Shown: positions 20,113 to 29,132, numbered from the stretch's first letter. The stretch is DNA of 64,000 nt from an uncultured Bacilli bacterium (GCA_934095825.1 CAKOKQ010000005.1:1-64000); one strand, 5' to 3'. The notes: generated by a model from the sequence alone, not told the origin. Program-made: numbers and translations.

Positions 20113-20275
20113 ATAACTAAATACTTGGGAGTTGTTTTTGTTTAATGGTTGTTTAAATAATTTAATAATAAATTTGAAAATAAAATTTATTACTAAGATG
20201 AGCATTAAAAAAATTATACAAAAATTATTTATTTATGATAGAATAATTATAGATAAAAGAATAGGTTGTGAGAGA

Positions 20276-20662
20276 ATGAAAAAATTTAATGCGGAAAAGG
20301 CTTTAAGAAAAATTGAAAATAGAAAAAAATTAAAAAGTGTTTCTAAGTATGTTGGTATTGTTTGTTCTTTTTTAGTAATTGGATTTATTGGTATTTATTT
20401 TGCTTATTCAAAATTTTTTGTTTCCCAAGACACGGAAGTTGTTAAAACTACGGTTGGCGATTTTTTGTATGGTGATATAATTATTAGTTCATATATTAAT
20501 GGTACTTATTCTTCAACAATTCCAACCAAAGATGAAGGATACACGGTTTCAAGTGTTAGTTGTGATAATGGGGCCACTGGTACATGGGATAATGATAAAT
20601 GGGGAGTTTTAGTTACTAATCTAAGTCAAAGAACTAAATGCAGTGTTTATTTTACTAAATAA
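20276..20662 (+). CDS. Membrane-anchored protein with a WDNxxWG module (paralogue of the 21092 gene)
   Basis: The ATG at 20276, preceded by GAGAG, gives 128 residues (MKKFNAEKALRKIENRKK). The longer frame upstream is non-coding in character. A basic tail is followed by one membrane helix (about 24-46) and an extracytoplasmic domain with NGTYSSTIPTKDEGY, VSCDNG, GTWDNDKWG and RTKCSVYF. Two cysteines could form a disulfide. The same pattern occurs in the gene at 21092, on the other side of the divergent XRE gene. The role is unknown. The module looks like a surface-exposed repeat unit. Confidence 0.75.
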   Translation: MKKFNAEKALRKIENRKKLKSVSKYVGIVCSFLVIGFIGIYFAYSKFFVSQDTEVVKTTVGDFLYGDIIISSYINGTYSSTIPTKDEGYTVSSVSCDNGATGTWDNDKWGVLVTNLSQRTKCSVYFTK

Positions 20663-20702
20663 TTTTAAAAGAGCTTATATTAATTAATAAATGAAGCAAT
20701 AA

Positions 20703-20752
20703 AAAAATAGGAAGTGTGATTGTTAATTAAATTTTAACTGCTTCCTATTTTT
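20703..20752. terminator. Bidirectional terminator between converging genes
   Basis: AAAAATAGGAAG pairs perfectly with CTTCCTATTTTT. An inner GTTAA/TTAAC helix extends the stem. It ends both the 20276 gene and the minus-strand XRE gene. Confidence 0.8.
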
Positions 20753-20996
20753 ATTTTGGTTTAAAGAATTCGGTAATGTCTATGTTTAGAGCATCGGCAA
20801 TACGACCAAGATAGCTAATCGTAATATGTTTGTATCTGCTTTCATTTTCAACATCGCAAATATACTGACGGGAAATGTTAGTCATATCCGCTAAATCTTG
20901 TTGAGTTAAGTTTCTTTCTTGTCTAATTCTTTTTAAATTTTTTCTAATTAAGTTGTAATAAAATTCATCGTCATGATAATAAGTATTATTTTTCAT
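20751..20996 (-). CDS. XRE-family helix-turn-helix regulator
   Basis: The 81-residue protein is a single HTH_3 domain: LKRIRQERNLTQQDLADMTN, then ISRQYICDVENESRYKHITI as the recognition region, and LGRIADALNIDITEFFK. A short N-terminal arm (MKNNTYYHDDEFYYNLIRK) precedes it. There is no sensor domain. GGTGA lies five bases before the ATG. It is divergent from the surface protein gene at 21092 and shares about 95 bases of control region containing two direct repeats, so it probably regulates that gene and itself. Confidence 0.9.
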   Translation of the reverse strand: MKNNTYYHDDEFYYNLIRKNLKRIRQERNLTQQDLADMTNISRQYICDVENESRYKHITISYLGRIADALNIDITEFFKPK

Positions 20997-21014
20997 AAAT
21001 TCACCAGCAACATT

Positions 21015-21050
21015 GTCTAGTATTTTTTGAAATTTATATATAGTCTAGTA
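21015..21050. promoter_or_regulatory. Candidate XRE operators: paired GTCTAGTA direct repeats
   Basis: GTCTAGTA occurs at 21015-21022 and again at 21043-21050, 28 bases apart, within the divergent intergenic region. The second copy lies over the -35 position of the rightward promoter, which fits repressor binding. Binding by the adjacent XRE protein is inferred. Confidence 0.45.
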
Positions 21051-21060
21051 GCGTCTTTTT

Positions 21061-21069
21061 TGCTATACT
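21061..21069 (+). promoter_or_regulatory. Extended -10 promoter of the 21092 gene
   Basis: TGCTATACT. The position 17 bases upstream (TAGTCT) is a poor -35 and overlaps a candidate operator. Confidence 0.55.
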
Positions 21070-21091
21070 TATATTAGAGGTGGTTAAGAAG

Positions 21092-22249
21092 ATGAAAAAA
21101 ATATTAATAATAGCCTTAATAATCGTAAGTGGCTTACTTATTATTATAGTTAATGGTTATAAAGAGATTGATAATAATTTATTAAGTGTTTATATGGATA
21201 ATGAACGAGTAGAAAGTATTCCTGATAAGGGTAAGGGGACTTATTTAAAAAGTGTTTGCGATGATGAAAATATAAAGACGGAGTGGGATAATGATAATTG
21301 GGGATTATTTGTAAGTGGTTTAAGTAAAAAAGTTAAATGTAATATATATTTTTCAAGCGATGTCGAAAAACCTTCATGGCAAGTAGATAGTGTATCTAGT
21401 CGTAATGTTTTAACAACTGATATTTATACAGTAAGATTAGTAGGCAGTGATAATTCCAAGGTTAGTTCTAATTTAAATGTTGATGATATAAAACTTCTGG
21501 TTAGTAATTGTGATTATGCCCCAATTAAAAAGGACTTAGAGATTATAGAAAGTAGTGATAATAAAATTATCTATGAACTTAAGATACATATGTTAAAGGG
21601 TGAAGGTAATCTGGTTTTGAGAATAAATAGTGGTACTTTAAAAGATGATAGTGGTAATGAAAGTAATAGTACTGATTTGGATACGGGAATAACAATTGCA
21701 AAAAATAATAATACTAAGATATTGATATGGCAAGATTGGTACTCTGATGTAAAAAATAATATAAGTTATTATTATAGTAATTTAACTGTTGATAATGATA
21801 TGTCTATAAGCACAACTGATATTATAAATGATAAATATGACATTGTGATATATTATTACCCATTTTGGCAAGGTAATATGGCTTTAAACACTTTGTATAA
21901 TGCTGGAGTTAATATTATTAGTCAATATAATGATTTTACCGATGGTTTGATTATTAATGGTAATGGGAATGTAATTAGTAAAAAAGATTATGTAAATATT
22001 GATAAAGTTTTAAATAGTTCAATAACCAGATATTTTGATGAAAAGTTTACAGAGTATGATGGCGGTATAAGTCTTTGGCATTTTAATAGTAAGGCTACTA
22101 TTTTATATCAAGCTACTTATGAAAATGAAACTTTTGATAAAATTGGCTATTTAAAAGAAAATGATAATATTTGGTTTAATATGGGGGTTTCTACTTTTTA
22201 TAATTATGCACCAATAATTGAGTTTGCAATGGGAAGATTAGAAGAATAA
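21092..22249 (+). CDS. Membrane-anchored protein with WDNxxWG module and a ThuA/GATase-like C-terminal region
   Basis: The start is the ATG at 21092, seven bases after AGAGGTGG; the GTG at 21080 lies within that ribosome site. The 385-residue product has one N-terminal membrane helix (about 3-22). A module with SIPDKGKGTY, SVCDDEN, EWDNDNWG and KVKCNIYF follows, then a beta-rich Ig-like region (about 90-200). The C-terminal part begins ILIWQDWYSD and includes DIVIYYYPFWQGN. That pattern faintly recalls glutamine-amidotransferase-like (ThuA) folds, but I see no catalytic triad I would stand on. It is probably controlled by the divergent XRE gene. Confidence 0.75.
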   Translation: MKKILIIALIIVSGLLIIIVNGYKEIDNNLLSVYMDNERVESIPDKGKGTYLKSVCDDENIKTEWDNDNWGLFVSGLSKKVKCNIYFSSDVEKPSWQVDSVSSRNVLTTDIYTVRLVGSDNSKVSSNLNVDDIKLLVSNCDYAPIKKDLEIIESSDNKIIYELKIHMLKGEGNLVLRINSGTLKDDSGNESNSTDLDTGITIAKNNNTKILIWQDWYSDVKNNISYYYSNLTVDNDMSISTTDIINDKYDIVIYYYPFWQGNMALNTLYNAGVNIISQYNDFTDGLIINGNGNVISKKDYVNIDKVLNSSITRYFDEKFTEYDGGISLWHFNSKATILYQATYENETFDKIGYLKENDNIWFNMGVSTFYNYAPIIEFAMGRLEE

Positions 22250-22392
22250 GGGCTATATATAATAATGAAAAAAACTATTATGACTTATTATGTTTATATG
22301 ATATAGGTATGATACTTTATTATTATAAAATAAGCAAGAATTTTTAAAGGAATATGCTGAAATTTTTTAGCAAAAATAGTCAACAAAGACGA

Positions 22393-22421
22393 TTGACATC
22401 TATTAGATACTTTGATAAAAT
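22393..22421 (+). promoter_or_regulatory. Consensus promoter of the rplU-prp-rpmA operon
   Basis: TTGACA (22393-22398), 17 bases, TAAAAT (22416-22421). This is the best consensus match in the window, as expected for ribosomal protein genes. Confidence 0.85.
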
Positions 22422-22427
22422 AACAGA

Positions 22428-22505
22428 TGTTTTAAGGGCTTTCTTAAAACCGCACTGAAAAGGTTAAAAGAGTTTTGATACCACCTTAAGGGCGTGTCTT
22501 AAATT
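22428..22505 (+). ncRNA. Ribosomal protein L21 leader
   Basis: About 80 transcribed bases between the promoter and rplU contain structured GC-richer segments (AAGGGCTTTC, ACCGCACTG, CCACCTTAAGGGCGTG). Such a leader before rplU-prp-rpmA is known in Firmicutes (L21 leader), where L21 is thought to repress its own operon. The identification rests on position and resemblance. A covariance search would settle it. Confidence 0.65.
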
Positions 22506-22521
22506 TATAAGGAGGGAAATT

Positions 22522-22824
22522 ATGAAAGCAATTTTTGTAACAGGTGGAAAACAATATTGTGTTTCTGAAGGCGATGTAATTTATGTTGAAAAATTAGATG
22601 CTGAAGTTGGTAAAGAAGTAACTTTTGATGAAGTTCTTATGGCTGGCGAAGTATTTGGTAATCCAACAGTTAAAAATGCAAGCGTAGTTGGCGTTGTTGA
22701 AAAACAAGGTAAACAAAAGAAAATTACTGTATTTAAGTATAAACCTAAGAAGAAATATCGTAAGAAACAAGGACATAGACAACCATATACTAAGGTTACT
22801 ATTAAGTCTATTAATGTTAAATAA
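22522..22824 (+). CDS. rplU: Ribosomal protein bL21
   Basis: The 100-residue 50S subunit protein binds 23S rRNA. It starts [20 protein letters not shown], as L21 proteins do. The basic [19 protein letters not shown] tail is the family's rRNA-binding signature. AAGGAGGG precedes the ATG. It is the first gene of the L21-Prp-L27 operon. Confidence 0.98.
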   Translation: MKAIFVTGGKQYCVSEGDVIYVEKLDAEVGKEVTFDEVLMAGEVFGNPTVKNASVVGVVEKQGKQKKITVFKYKPKKKYRKKQGHRQPYTKVTIKSINVK

Positions 22825-22826
22825 TT

Positions 22827-23138
22827 ATGATAAAAGTGAACTGTGTAGTATCTAAAGATTTGATTGAAAAGATAAGTATTAAAGGTCATGCTGACTATGA
22901 TACTTTAGGTAAGGATATTGTTTGTGCGGCTGTATCTAGTATAGTTACAACGAGTATAAATAATATAATAGCCTTAGAAGAAAGTACAATTAAATACGAT
23001 ACTAAAGACGGTAATGTAAATATTACTGTTCTAAGGAATAGTGAAGTTACTAATAAACTTTTAAATGTTATGATAAATATGTTAAAAGAATTAGCAACTG
23101 ACTATCCACAAAATATAAAAATAGGAGGATTAAGATGA
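22827..23138 (+). CDS. prp: Ribosomal-processing cysteine protease Prp
   Basis: Prp removes the N-terminal extension of L27 in Firmicutes and related phyla. The 103-residue protein contains the catalytic His in [20 protein letters not shown] and the catalytic Cys in the same block, spaced as in the YsxB/Prp family. It lies between rplU (two bases apart) and rpmA (ATGA overlap), the classic arrangement. The substrate cleavage site is visible in the next gene. Confidence 0.95.
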   Translation: MIKVNCVVSKDLIEKISIKGHADYDTLGKDIVCAAVSSIVTTSINNIIALEESTIKYDTKDGNVNITVLRNSEVTNKLLNVMINMLKELATDYPQNIKIGGLR

Positions 23139-23422
23139 ATTTTATGAAATTGAATATCCAATTATTTGCTCACGTTAAGGCTCAAGGTTCTACTCAAAAC
23201 GGTAGAGATTCTGTTGGTCGTAGATTAGGTGCGAAGGCTAGTGACGGTGAAGTTGTTAGTGCTGGTTCAATAATCTATCGTCAAAGAGGAACTAAGATTT
23301 ATCCAGGAACAAATGTTGGAATGGGAAAAGACCATACTCTATATGCTTTAATAGCAGGTGTTGTTAAATTTGAACGCTTAGGTAGAGATAAGAAAAAAGT
23401 AAGTGTATACGAAGTTAAGTAG
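23135..23422 (+). CDS. rpmA: Ribosomal protein bL27 with Prp-cleaved N-terminal extension
   Basis: L27 reaches the peptidyl-transferase centre through its N-terminus. Here the precursor begins [15 protein letters not shown], matching the LxxxFF-A type Prp site, so cleavage should fall after LNIQLF and expose [15 protein letters not shown]. The rest ([25 protein letters not shown]) is standard, and 95 residues is normal. AGGAGG is spaced correctly for the ATG at 23135, not the one at 23144. Its start overlaps the prp stop. Confidence 0.98.
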   Translation: MNFMKLNIQLFAHVKAQGSTQNGRDSVGRRLGAKASDGEVVSAGSIIYRQRGTKIYPGTNVGMGKDHTLYALIAGVVKFERLGRDKKKVSVYEVK

Positions 23423-23440
23423 TGTATACTTCTTTTTTTA

Positions 23441-23449
23441 TGCTATAAT
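23441..23449 (+). promoter_or_regulatory. Extended -10 promoter of the HerA-like gene
   Basis: TGCTATAAT follows a T-rich tract that may end the rpmA transcript. No convincing -35 is present. Confidence 0.5.
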
Positions 23450-23478
23450 TTCTTTAGAAGATATAAAGGTAGGTTAAT

Positions 23479-25236
23479 ATGTTTGGAAAAATTATAGAAT
23501 TAAGAGATAATTATATATATTTAGAAAATAAACTGGGAAGAGCAGAAACTAACTTAATTGGGTATCATGTTATATTTAATGATTCTAATAAGACTTTGGT
23601 TGGCGAGATTGAAAATATTAGTATTGAGAAAGTAGAGATACTACTTATCGGAGAAATAAAAAACAATATGTATATGGCTGGGATTATAAAAAAACCTAGT
23701 CCTAATGCAACAGCTAGGATAATAACTAAAAAAGAATTAGAGTATTTACTTGGGAGTCAGGATTACAGTAATCGGAGCAATTTGTTGGTTGGAAATTCCT
23801 TGGTTTATGATGGCTTTAAAGTTACTGCCGATAAAAATCGATTCTTTAGTGGTCATTTTGCCATTTTGGGAAATACGGGTTCAGGTAAATCTTGTGCAAC
23901 AGCTAGACTTTTACAAAACTTATTTTATAGCAATGATGATAAATTGCCAATTAATTCCCATTTTGTGATTTTTGATGTTTTTGGAGAATATAAAAGTGCT
24001 TTAAAAGGAATAGAAAGTGTTAATGGGTTAGGCTTTAAAAGCTATTCGACGAGTCCTAAAGAAGATGATATGCCAGTAAAAATTCCTGCTTACTTTTTAG
24101 GAGTTGATGATTTAGCTCTTTTGCTTAATGTTAATGATTATAATGTTATACCAGTAATTGAAAATACATTAAGATTAACTTATATTTTTACTAGCAAGGA
24201 CCCCGATACTGTTAAGTATAAAGATTATATTATAGCTTCAACTTTAATGGATATTTTATCGTGTGGGAAACCAGCAGCTGCTATTCGTGATCAGATAATT
24301 GCCGCGTTAACCAAATTTAATACTGTAAATATAAGCTTAGATTCAATTATTCATCAACCGGGGTATGATAGAACGCTTCGTCAATGTTTGCTTATCGATA
24401 GTCAAGGTAAAATGAATGCGATTGGACCTTTAACTGATTTTATTAAAACATTCTTGAATTTTGATTTAAATGAATTAAAGATTAAACCTAATTTTATTTA
24501 TACCTTAGAAGATTTACAAGTAGCATTAGATTTTTCACTACTTAATGAGGGTGTGTTAAATTCTAGTGCTAGATATGATAAGTTAAATACTTTAAAAATA
24601 AGATTAAATTCCATAATTAATAGTGAATATAAGAATATATTTGAGTTTAATGAAGTTATTTCTAAACCTGATTATATTAAACAATTTTTTAAAGCTAAAG
24701 ATGGTAAAAATGCCCAGATAATTAATATTAATTTAAATGGGGTTGATGATAGAATGATTAAGATTTTATCAAAAATATATGGTAAAATGTTCTTTGATTA
24801 TGTTACTAACTTGGAAAAAAGAGCTAGTTTTCCTATTCATATTGTTATTGAAGAAGCCCATAGATATGTTCAAAACGATCATGATTATGAGGTTTTAGGA
24901 TATAATATTTTTGATAGAATTACGAAAGAAGGAAGAAAGTATGGAATTTTACTGGGACTTATTACCCAAAGGCCTAGTGAGTTATCCACAACTAGTTTAT
25001 CACAATGTTCAAATTTTTTAGTGCTTAGGCTTCATCACCCTGCTGATGTTGATATCGTAAGTAGAATAAGTGCCGCGGTAAATAAAAATATGTTAGAAAG
25101 AGTAAAAACTTTACGCTCAGGTATGCCTTTATGTTTTGGAACGGCCTTTAATATTCCCGTAATAGTGGATATGACCTTGCCTAATCCAATGCCTACTTCA
25201 ACTAGTGTAGATGTTGTTAATATTTGGTATAGTTAA
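23479..25236 (+). CDS. HerA/VirB4-like ATPase (DUF87 family)
   Basis: The 585-residue protein belongs to the HerA-FtsK group of hexameric DNA-translocating ATPases. A HAS-barrel-like beta region (1-110) precedes the Walker A motif ILGNTGSGKSCATARLLQ (about 133-150). The Walker B-type VIEEAHRYVQ has the catalytic Glu, and ITQRPSELSTTSLSQCSNFL and LRLHHPADVD match HerA motifs. In archaea HerA works with the nuclease NurA in end resection; bacterial HerA proteins are also paired with defence effectors. No nuclease or SIR2 gene is adjacent, so the partner, if any, lies elsewhere. Confidence 0.88.
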   Translation: MFGKIIELRDNYIYLENKLGRAETNLIGYHVIFNDSNKTLVGEIENISIEKVEILLIGEIKNNMYMAGIIKKPSPNATARIITKKELEYLLGSQDYSNRSNLLVGNSLVYDGFKVTADKNRFFSGHFAILGNTGSGKSCATARLLQNLFYSNDDKLPINSHFVIFDVFGEYKSALKGIESVNGLGFKSYSTSPKEDDMPVKIPAYFLGVDDLALLLNVNDYNVIPVIENTLRLTYIFTSKDPDTVKYKDYIIASTLMDILSCGKPAAAIRDQIIAALTKFNTVNISLDSIIHQPGYDRTLRQCLLIDSQGKMNAIGPLTDFIKTFLNFDLNELKIKPNFIYTLEDLQVALDFSLLNEGVLNSSARYDKLNTLKIRLNSIINSEYKNIFEFNEVISKPDYIKQFFKAKDGKNAQIININLNGVDDRMIKILSKIYGKMFFDYVTNLEKRASFPIHIVIEEAHRYVQNDHDYEVLGYNIFDRITKEGRKYGILLGLITQRPSELSTTSLSQCSNFLVLRLHHPADVDIVSRISAAVNKNMLERVKTLRSGMPLCFGTAFNIPVIVDMTLPNPMPTSTSVDVVNIWYS

Positions 25237-25444
25237 TACTATTTAAAAAATATTATTTGCTAGGGAATGTTATTTGAATTAGAATTATTTGAAGAAAATG
25301 TCTAGTTTATTGTCAAATGAGAATAACAATTATAAAAATAATTTTCATTTTAAATTAAGTATGTTAATATTAAAGTGAATAGAGATAACAGTTTTAAAAT
25401 TACTATTCGAAATTTTAATAATTATCATAAGAGGAGGAAAAGTT

Positions 25445-26644
25445 ATGGGATTTATTAAAGCATTTGCAGGAGCAATAAGTAGTACTTTTGCTGACCAATG
25501 GAAAGATTACTATGTTCCAAGTAGTAATGTAACCGAAACTTCGGCTGTATATCCTGCTGTATTAAAAAGTATTAACAATGGTAGAGGTGAAAATCATAAA
25601 GGCAATGCTAATATTATTAGTAATGGTAGTAAAATTGTAGTGCCTGAAAATACTGCTTTAATTACTATGCAAGATGGCGCCATTACTGGTTGCATTACAG
25701 AAGCTGGTGGTTATGAGTTTAAATCAGATGATGTAAATTCAAAATCAATGTTTGCAGGAGATGGTATTTTTGGTCAAGTAATTAAATCTACTTGGGAGAA
25801 AGTTAAGTTTGGGGGAATTCCTGCTAGTCAACAATTAGCGTTTTATGTTAATTTAAGAGAAATTCCTAATAATAAGTTTGGAACGCAATCAGAAATTTAT
25901 TGGGACGATGCGTTTTTAGGAACTCAAGTAGGAGCAATAACAAGAGGTACTTATACTTTAAAAATAGTAGATCCCTTATTATTTATTAAAAATTTTGTGC
26001 CAGCTAAATATTTAGGAGCAGATGCCCCTGTATTTGATTTTGGAGATATGGATAACGATGCTTGTGAACAATTATTTAGTGAAGTAGTTGGCACTTTGTC
26101 ATCAGCATTCTCTAAATATACTAATGATCCAGAAAAAGGTAATAGAATTACAAAAATTCAAGCTGACCAAATTGGTTTTGCTAAGGCAATGAGCGAAGCG
26201 GTAGAAGAAGCATACCAATGGAGGGAAACTAGAGGTTTAGAAATTGTTAAAACAGCTATTTTAGCTATTGAATATGATGAAGATACTAAGAAATTAATGA
26301 GTGATGTTAAGAAGGCTGATGCTTTAAGTGGGGCAAGAGGTAACTCCTTTATGCAACAAGCTGCCGCGCGTGGGCTTCAAAGTGCTGGTGAAAACGGTGG
26401 TGGTGCTGGTATGGCTTTTATGGGAATGGGCGCTAATGTTGCTGGAAATATGATGAATGGTTTTGTTCAGGAAAATACGCCATCATCTTATAATCCAAGT
26501 TTTGCTAATAACCAAAACAATACTCAAAATGGTGCTTCTGAGGACCCAACAGCTAAACTTCTTAAAATGAAAGAATTATTAGATGCAGGTGCTATTACGG
26601 AAGAAGATTATGAAAAAATAAAAAAACAGTTATTAGGACTATAA
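25445..26644 (+). CDS. ydjI: SPFH-domain protein with C-terminal SHOCT motif (YdjI-like)
   Basis: The 399-residue protein starts MGFIKAFAGAISSTFADQWKDYYVPS, the hallmark of YdjI-type SPFH proteins, and an SPFH domain follows to about residue 290. The middle is Gly/Asn-rich and unstructured. The last 35 residues (AKLLKMKELLDAGAITEEDY) are a SHOCT oligomerisation motif. In B. subtilis YdjI, with YdjG and YdjH, recruits the stress protein PspA to the membrane. The gene is followed three bases later by a YdjG-like zinc-ribbon protein, but PspA is not encoded here. The start is preceded by GAGGAGG. Confidence 0.9.
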   Translation: MGFIKAFAGAISSTFADQWKDYYVPSSNVTETSAVYPAVLKSINNGRGENHKGNANIISNGSKIVVPENTALITMQDGAITGCITEAGGYEFKSDDVNSKSMFAGDGIFGQVIKSTWEKVKFGGIPASQQLAFYVNLREIPNNKFGTQSEIYWDDAFLGTQVGAITRGTYTLKIVDPLLFIKNFVPAKYLGADAPVFDFGDMDNDACEQLFSEVVGTLSSAFSKYTNDPEKGNRITKIQADQIGFAKAMSEAVEEAYQWRETRGLEIVKTAILAIEYDEDTKKLMSDVKKADALSGARGNSFMQQAAARGLQSAGENGGGAGMAFMGMGANVAGNMMNGFVQENTPSSYNPSFANNQNNTQNGASEDPTAKLLKMKELLDAGAITEEDYEKIKKQLLGL

Positions 26645-26647
26645 AAA

Positions 26648-28075
26648 GTGGAAAATAATAGTAAAGATATTATTAATAATAATTCTAATGATGGTGTTAC
26701 AGTAATAAAAACAGATACCGGAAGTCAAAGTGGGCAAAATAAATGCCCAAAATGTGGAGCAACAGATATATCACCTGTTGCTTCAACTGGTCATTTGCGT
26801 TGTAATTTTTGTCATTATGATTTTGAAGGCGAAAAATTTACTGCTATGATGGATAATACTTGGGCATTATATGGAAAAGTTATTGGCTCTGGGTCGCAGG
26901 ATATAGCTAGTAATGCTTCTGATATTGTTACTTTTAAATGTAGTAGTTGTGGGGCTGAGGTTGTTTGTGATACTGCAAGTAGTATGCAAGCAAGGTGCCA
27001 TTGGTGTCATCATATCCTCTCTGTAAATGAACAAATTCCCAATGGAAGTGTTCCCGATACTTTGCTGCCATTTAAAGTTTCTAAAGAAGAAGCTGAAAGT
27101 ATAATTAAAGGTTTTGTTAATAAAAGAAAATTTTTTGCTAATCCTAAATTTAAGAAAGAGTTTACAACTAAAAATGTCATGGGAGTATTTTTCCCTTATA
27201 TGCTTTTAGATGTTAATTCACATGCCTATTTTCGAGGTGAAGGTGAACATCAGACTGGTACTTATCAAATTGAGGTTGGCAAAAGAGATTCTAATGGACA
27301 TGCCATGAAACAAACTCTTTATAATGCTGATGTTTATCATGTAGAAAGAGATTTTGATTTAACCATTCAAGGATTGTCTATAGAATCAAATTCAAATAAT
27401 TTAAATGAAATAAGTGATAAAACTAATAATGTCATTAATGCGATAATGCCTTTTGATACGGAAAATTGTGTGAAATTTAATGCTAATTATTTAAGAGGTT
27501 TTACATCAGAAAAAAGAGATGTTAATATTGACGATTTAAAAAGTACCGCTTATGAACAGTCAAAAGATATTGCCAGATATTCTTGTAATGATACTTTAGA
27601 TTTATATGACCGTGGTGTATGTTGGGATACAGAAAATTTGGATATTAAAGGTGAGCAATGGACTTCGGCTTATTTGCCAGTATGGCTTTATAGTTATTTA
27701 GAAGTTAAAGGCAATAAGAAACTATTACATTATGTAGCGGTTAATGCTAGGACTAAAGAAGTTATGGGAAGCGTACCTATCCATATACCAATGTTACTTT
27801 TTGTTTCCTTTATAGTAGAGATTGCAGGTTATATTGCTACAATTTATGTTGATTCCGATTATGATTGGATATTCTTAACCTTTGGTTTTATTTACTTTTT
27901 TGTTATTTATGCTATTTATCGTAATACTAGTGCTCGTCATACTTATGAGAAAGAAACTAAACATGATATGAAAAATTTAAAGAAAATAGATAATTTTCTT
28001 CAAAGTAAAAATGAGCAGTCAAGTAGGATTATGCAAGGTGCAAATAATAATGATATTAGAGGAAAATTTCATTAA
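26648..28075 (+). CDS. Double zinc-ribbon membrane protein, YdjG-like partner of the SPFH protein
   Basis: The GTG start gives 475 residues. Residues 33-60 hold one zinc ribbon (CPKC...CNFC) and about 98-122 a second (CSSC...CHWC). A long soluble domain of about 230 residues follows, then two membrane helices (about 378-400 and 406-424) and a charged tail. The pairing with the YdjI-like gene upstream matches the B. subtilis ydjG-ydjH-ydjI set, in which YdjG has a zinc ribbon. The soluble middle domain resembles the replication-restart-factor-like TFIIB-type ribbon proteins only loosely. It likely anchors an SPFH scaffold at the membrane. Confidence 0.85.
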   Translation: MENNSKDIINNNSNDGVTVIKTDTGSQSGQNKCPKCGATDISPVASTGHLRCNFCHYDFEGEKFTAMMDNTWALYGKVIGSGSQDIASNASDIVTFKCSSCGAEVVCDTASSMQARCHWCHHILSVNEQIPNGSVPDTLLPFKVSKEEAESIIKGFVNKRKFFANPKFKKEFTTKNVMGVFFPYMLLDVNSHAYFRGEGEHQTGTYQIEVGKRDSNGHAMKQTLYNADVYHVERDFDLTIQGLSIESNSNNLNEISDKTNNVINAIMPFDTENCVKFNANYLRGFTSEKRDVNIDDLKSTAYEQSKDIARYSCNDTLDLYDRGVCWDTENLDIKGEQWTSAYLPVWLYSYLEVKGNKKLLHYVAVNARTKEVMGSVPIHIPMLLFVSFIVEIAGYIATIYVDSDYDWIFLTFGFIYFFVIYAIYRNTSARHTYEKETKHDMKNLKKIDNFLQSKNEQSSRIMQGANNNDIRGKFH

Positions 28076-28252
28076 GAGGTATAAATGTTAAATGCTAGAA
28101 TTGATTTTCTAGTATTTTTAAGTTTTTATTAAAATAAGTTATATTAACTATGTTAATAGGGGCGATTAATTGTTACTTTTGTTATAGATACTGATTAAAA
28201 AAATATTGATTATCCCAATATTTTATGGTTAAATAATTTTCTGGTGAGAAAA

Positions 28253-28822
28253 ATGAATATAAAAGAAATAAATAAAAGTATTAATAATAATCCTTATGTT
28301 AATTACTTGATTAGAGATAAGAATATGATAAGAACTCAGTATACAAATGAAATTAATTTTAAAGATGCTAGTGTAATTTGTAATTTAGAAGAAATTGATT
28401 GCATGGCAACTGGAGTACTAGAAGATATTGAAACTACTATGGATAAATTGAGTGATACTGATTATGACGCTTTAAGTTTTAGTTTTTGTGGAGGCTTGGT
28501 TATTAGAAATAATAAACGAAAAACTGAAAATGTTGATGATTTATTCTTGTATCATTTAATTATTTATCCTTTAAAAAAAGTTAATGGTGAATATAGAAGA
28601 GTAAATGGTGGTAATAAAAATATCTATCAAAGTGTTTCTGGAAGTTTGGAAAAAATCATTCATTTTGAGGATTTGCTAGTTATTTTAAATAGTTTGCATA
28701 TATTACCATTATATGTTGATAGGGATTATTTCAAGGTGCTAACGGAAGGTTTTTTAGGATGTGGTAAACCGATATTATTTACTTTAGAACAGGAAAAAGG
28801 AAGGGTACTTAAGAAAAATTAA
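28253..28822 (+). CDS. Unknown soluble protein
   Basis: The ATG at 28253 is preferred to the GTG at 28244, which overlaps the GGTGAG ribosome site. The 189-residue product is acidic and soluble. Segments such as DYDALSFSFCGGLVIRNNK and VILNSLHILPLYVDRDYFKV suggest alternating strands and helices. I see no signal peptide or known motif. It stands alone between the SPFH pair and a two-component system. Confidence 0.65.
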   Translation: MNIKEINKSINNNPYVNYLIRDKNMIRTQYTNEINFKDASVICNLEEIDCMATGVLEDIETTMDKLSDTDYDALSFSFCGGLVIRNNKRKTENVDDLFLYHLIIYPLKKVNGEYRRVNGGNKNIYQSVSGSLEKIIHFEDLLVILNSLHILPLYVDRDYFKVLTEGFLGCGKPILFTLEQEKGRVLKKN

Positions 28823-28907
28823 GAGCTTTTTATATGCTATCTTTTTCTGTAGGAAAATATAGTGAACAATTTAGTAATATCTTTTTCTGGAGAAAAAGAT
28901 AACTTAC

Positions 28908-28931
28908 TTAATCGTATAATTATACGATTAA
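28908..28931. repeat. Perfect 24-base palindrome
   Basis: The half-site TTAATCGTATAA is followed directly by its reverse complement with no spacer. This could be a dimeric regulator's operator or a cruciform. The binder is unknown. Confidence 0.6.
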
Positions 28932-29037
28932 TTTATGTTGATTTATTTAAATATAAAAAAGTTATTTAAAAAAACAGCTGAATGTGTTTGCTCGAAAAAA
29001 TTATGTTAATTAGATTAAATCGAGCATATTAATGAAA

Positions 29038-29066
29038 AACACTTAAAAACTAAGTGCTTTTTTTTG
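29038..29066 (+). terminator. Terminator upstream of the two-component operon
   Basis: CACTTA-aaaac-TAAGTG followed by eight T. Confidence 0.75.
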
Positions 29067-29104
29067 GATTGTACTGATAATTTAATATAAATTTCTTTAA
29101 AACA

Positions 29105-29132
29105 TTGTTTCGAGGAAAAGTTATGATACAAT
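29105..29132 (+). promoter_or_regulatory. Promoter of the two-component operon
   Basis: TTGTTT, a 16-base spacer and TGaTACAAT as an extended -10. Confidence 0.65.

Noticed and set aside
23400..23440. Terminator after rpmA made of the two GTATAC copies
   Set aside because: The flanking bases do not pair and the stem is only six bases. The T tract alone is not enough.
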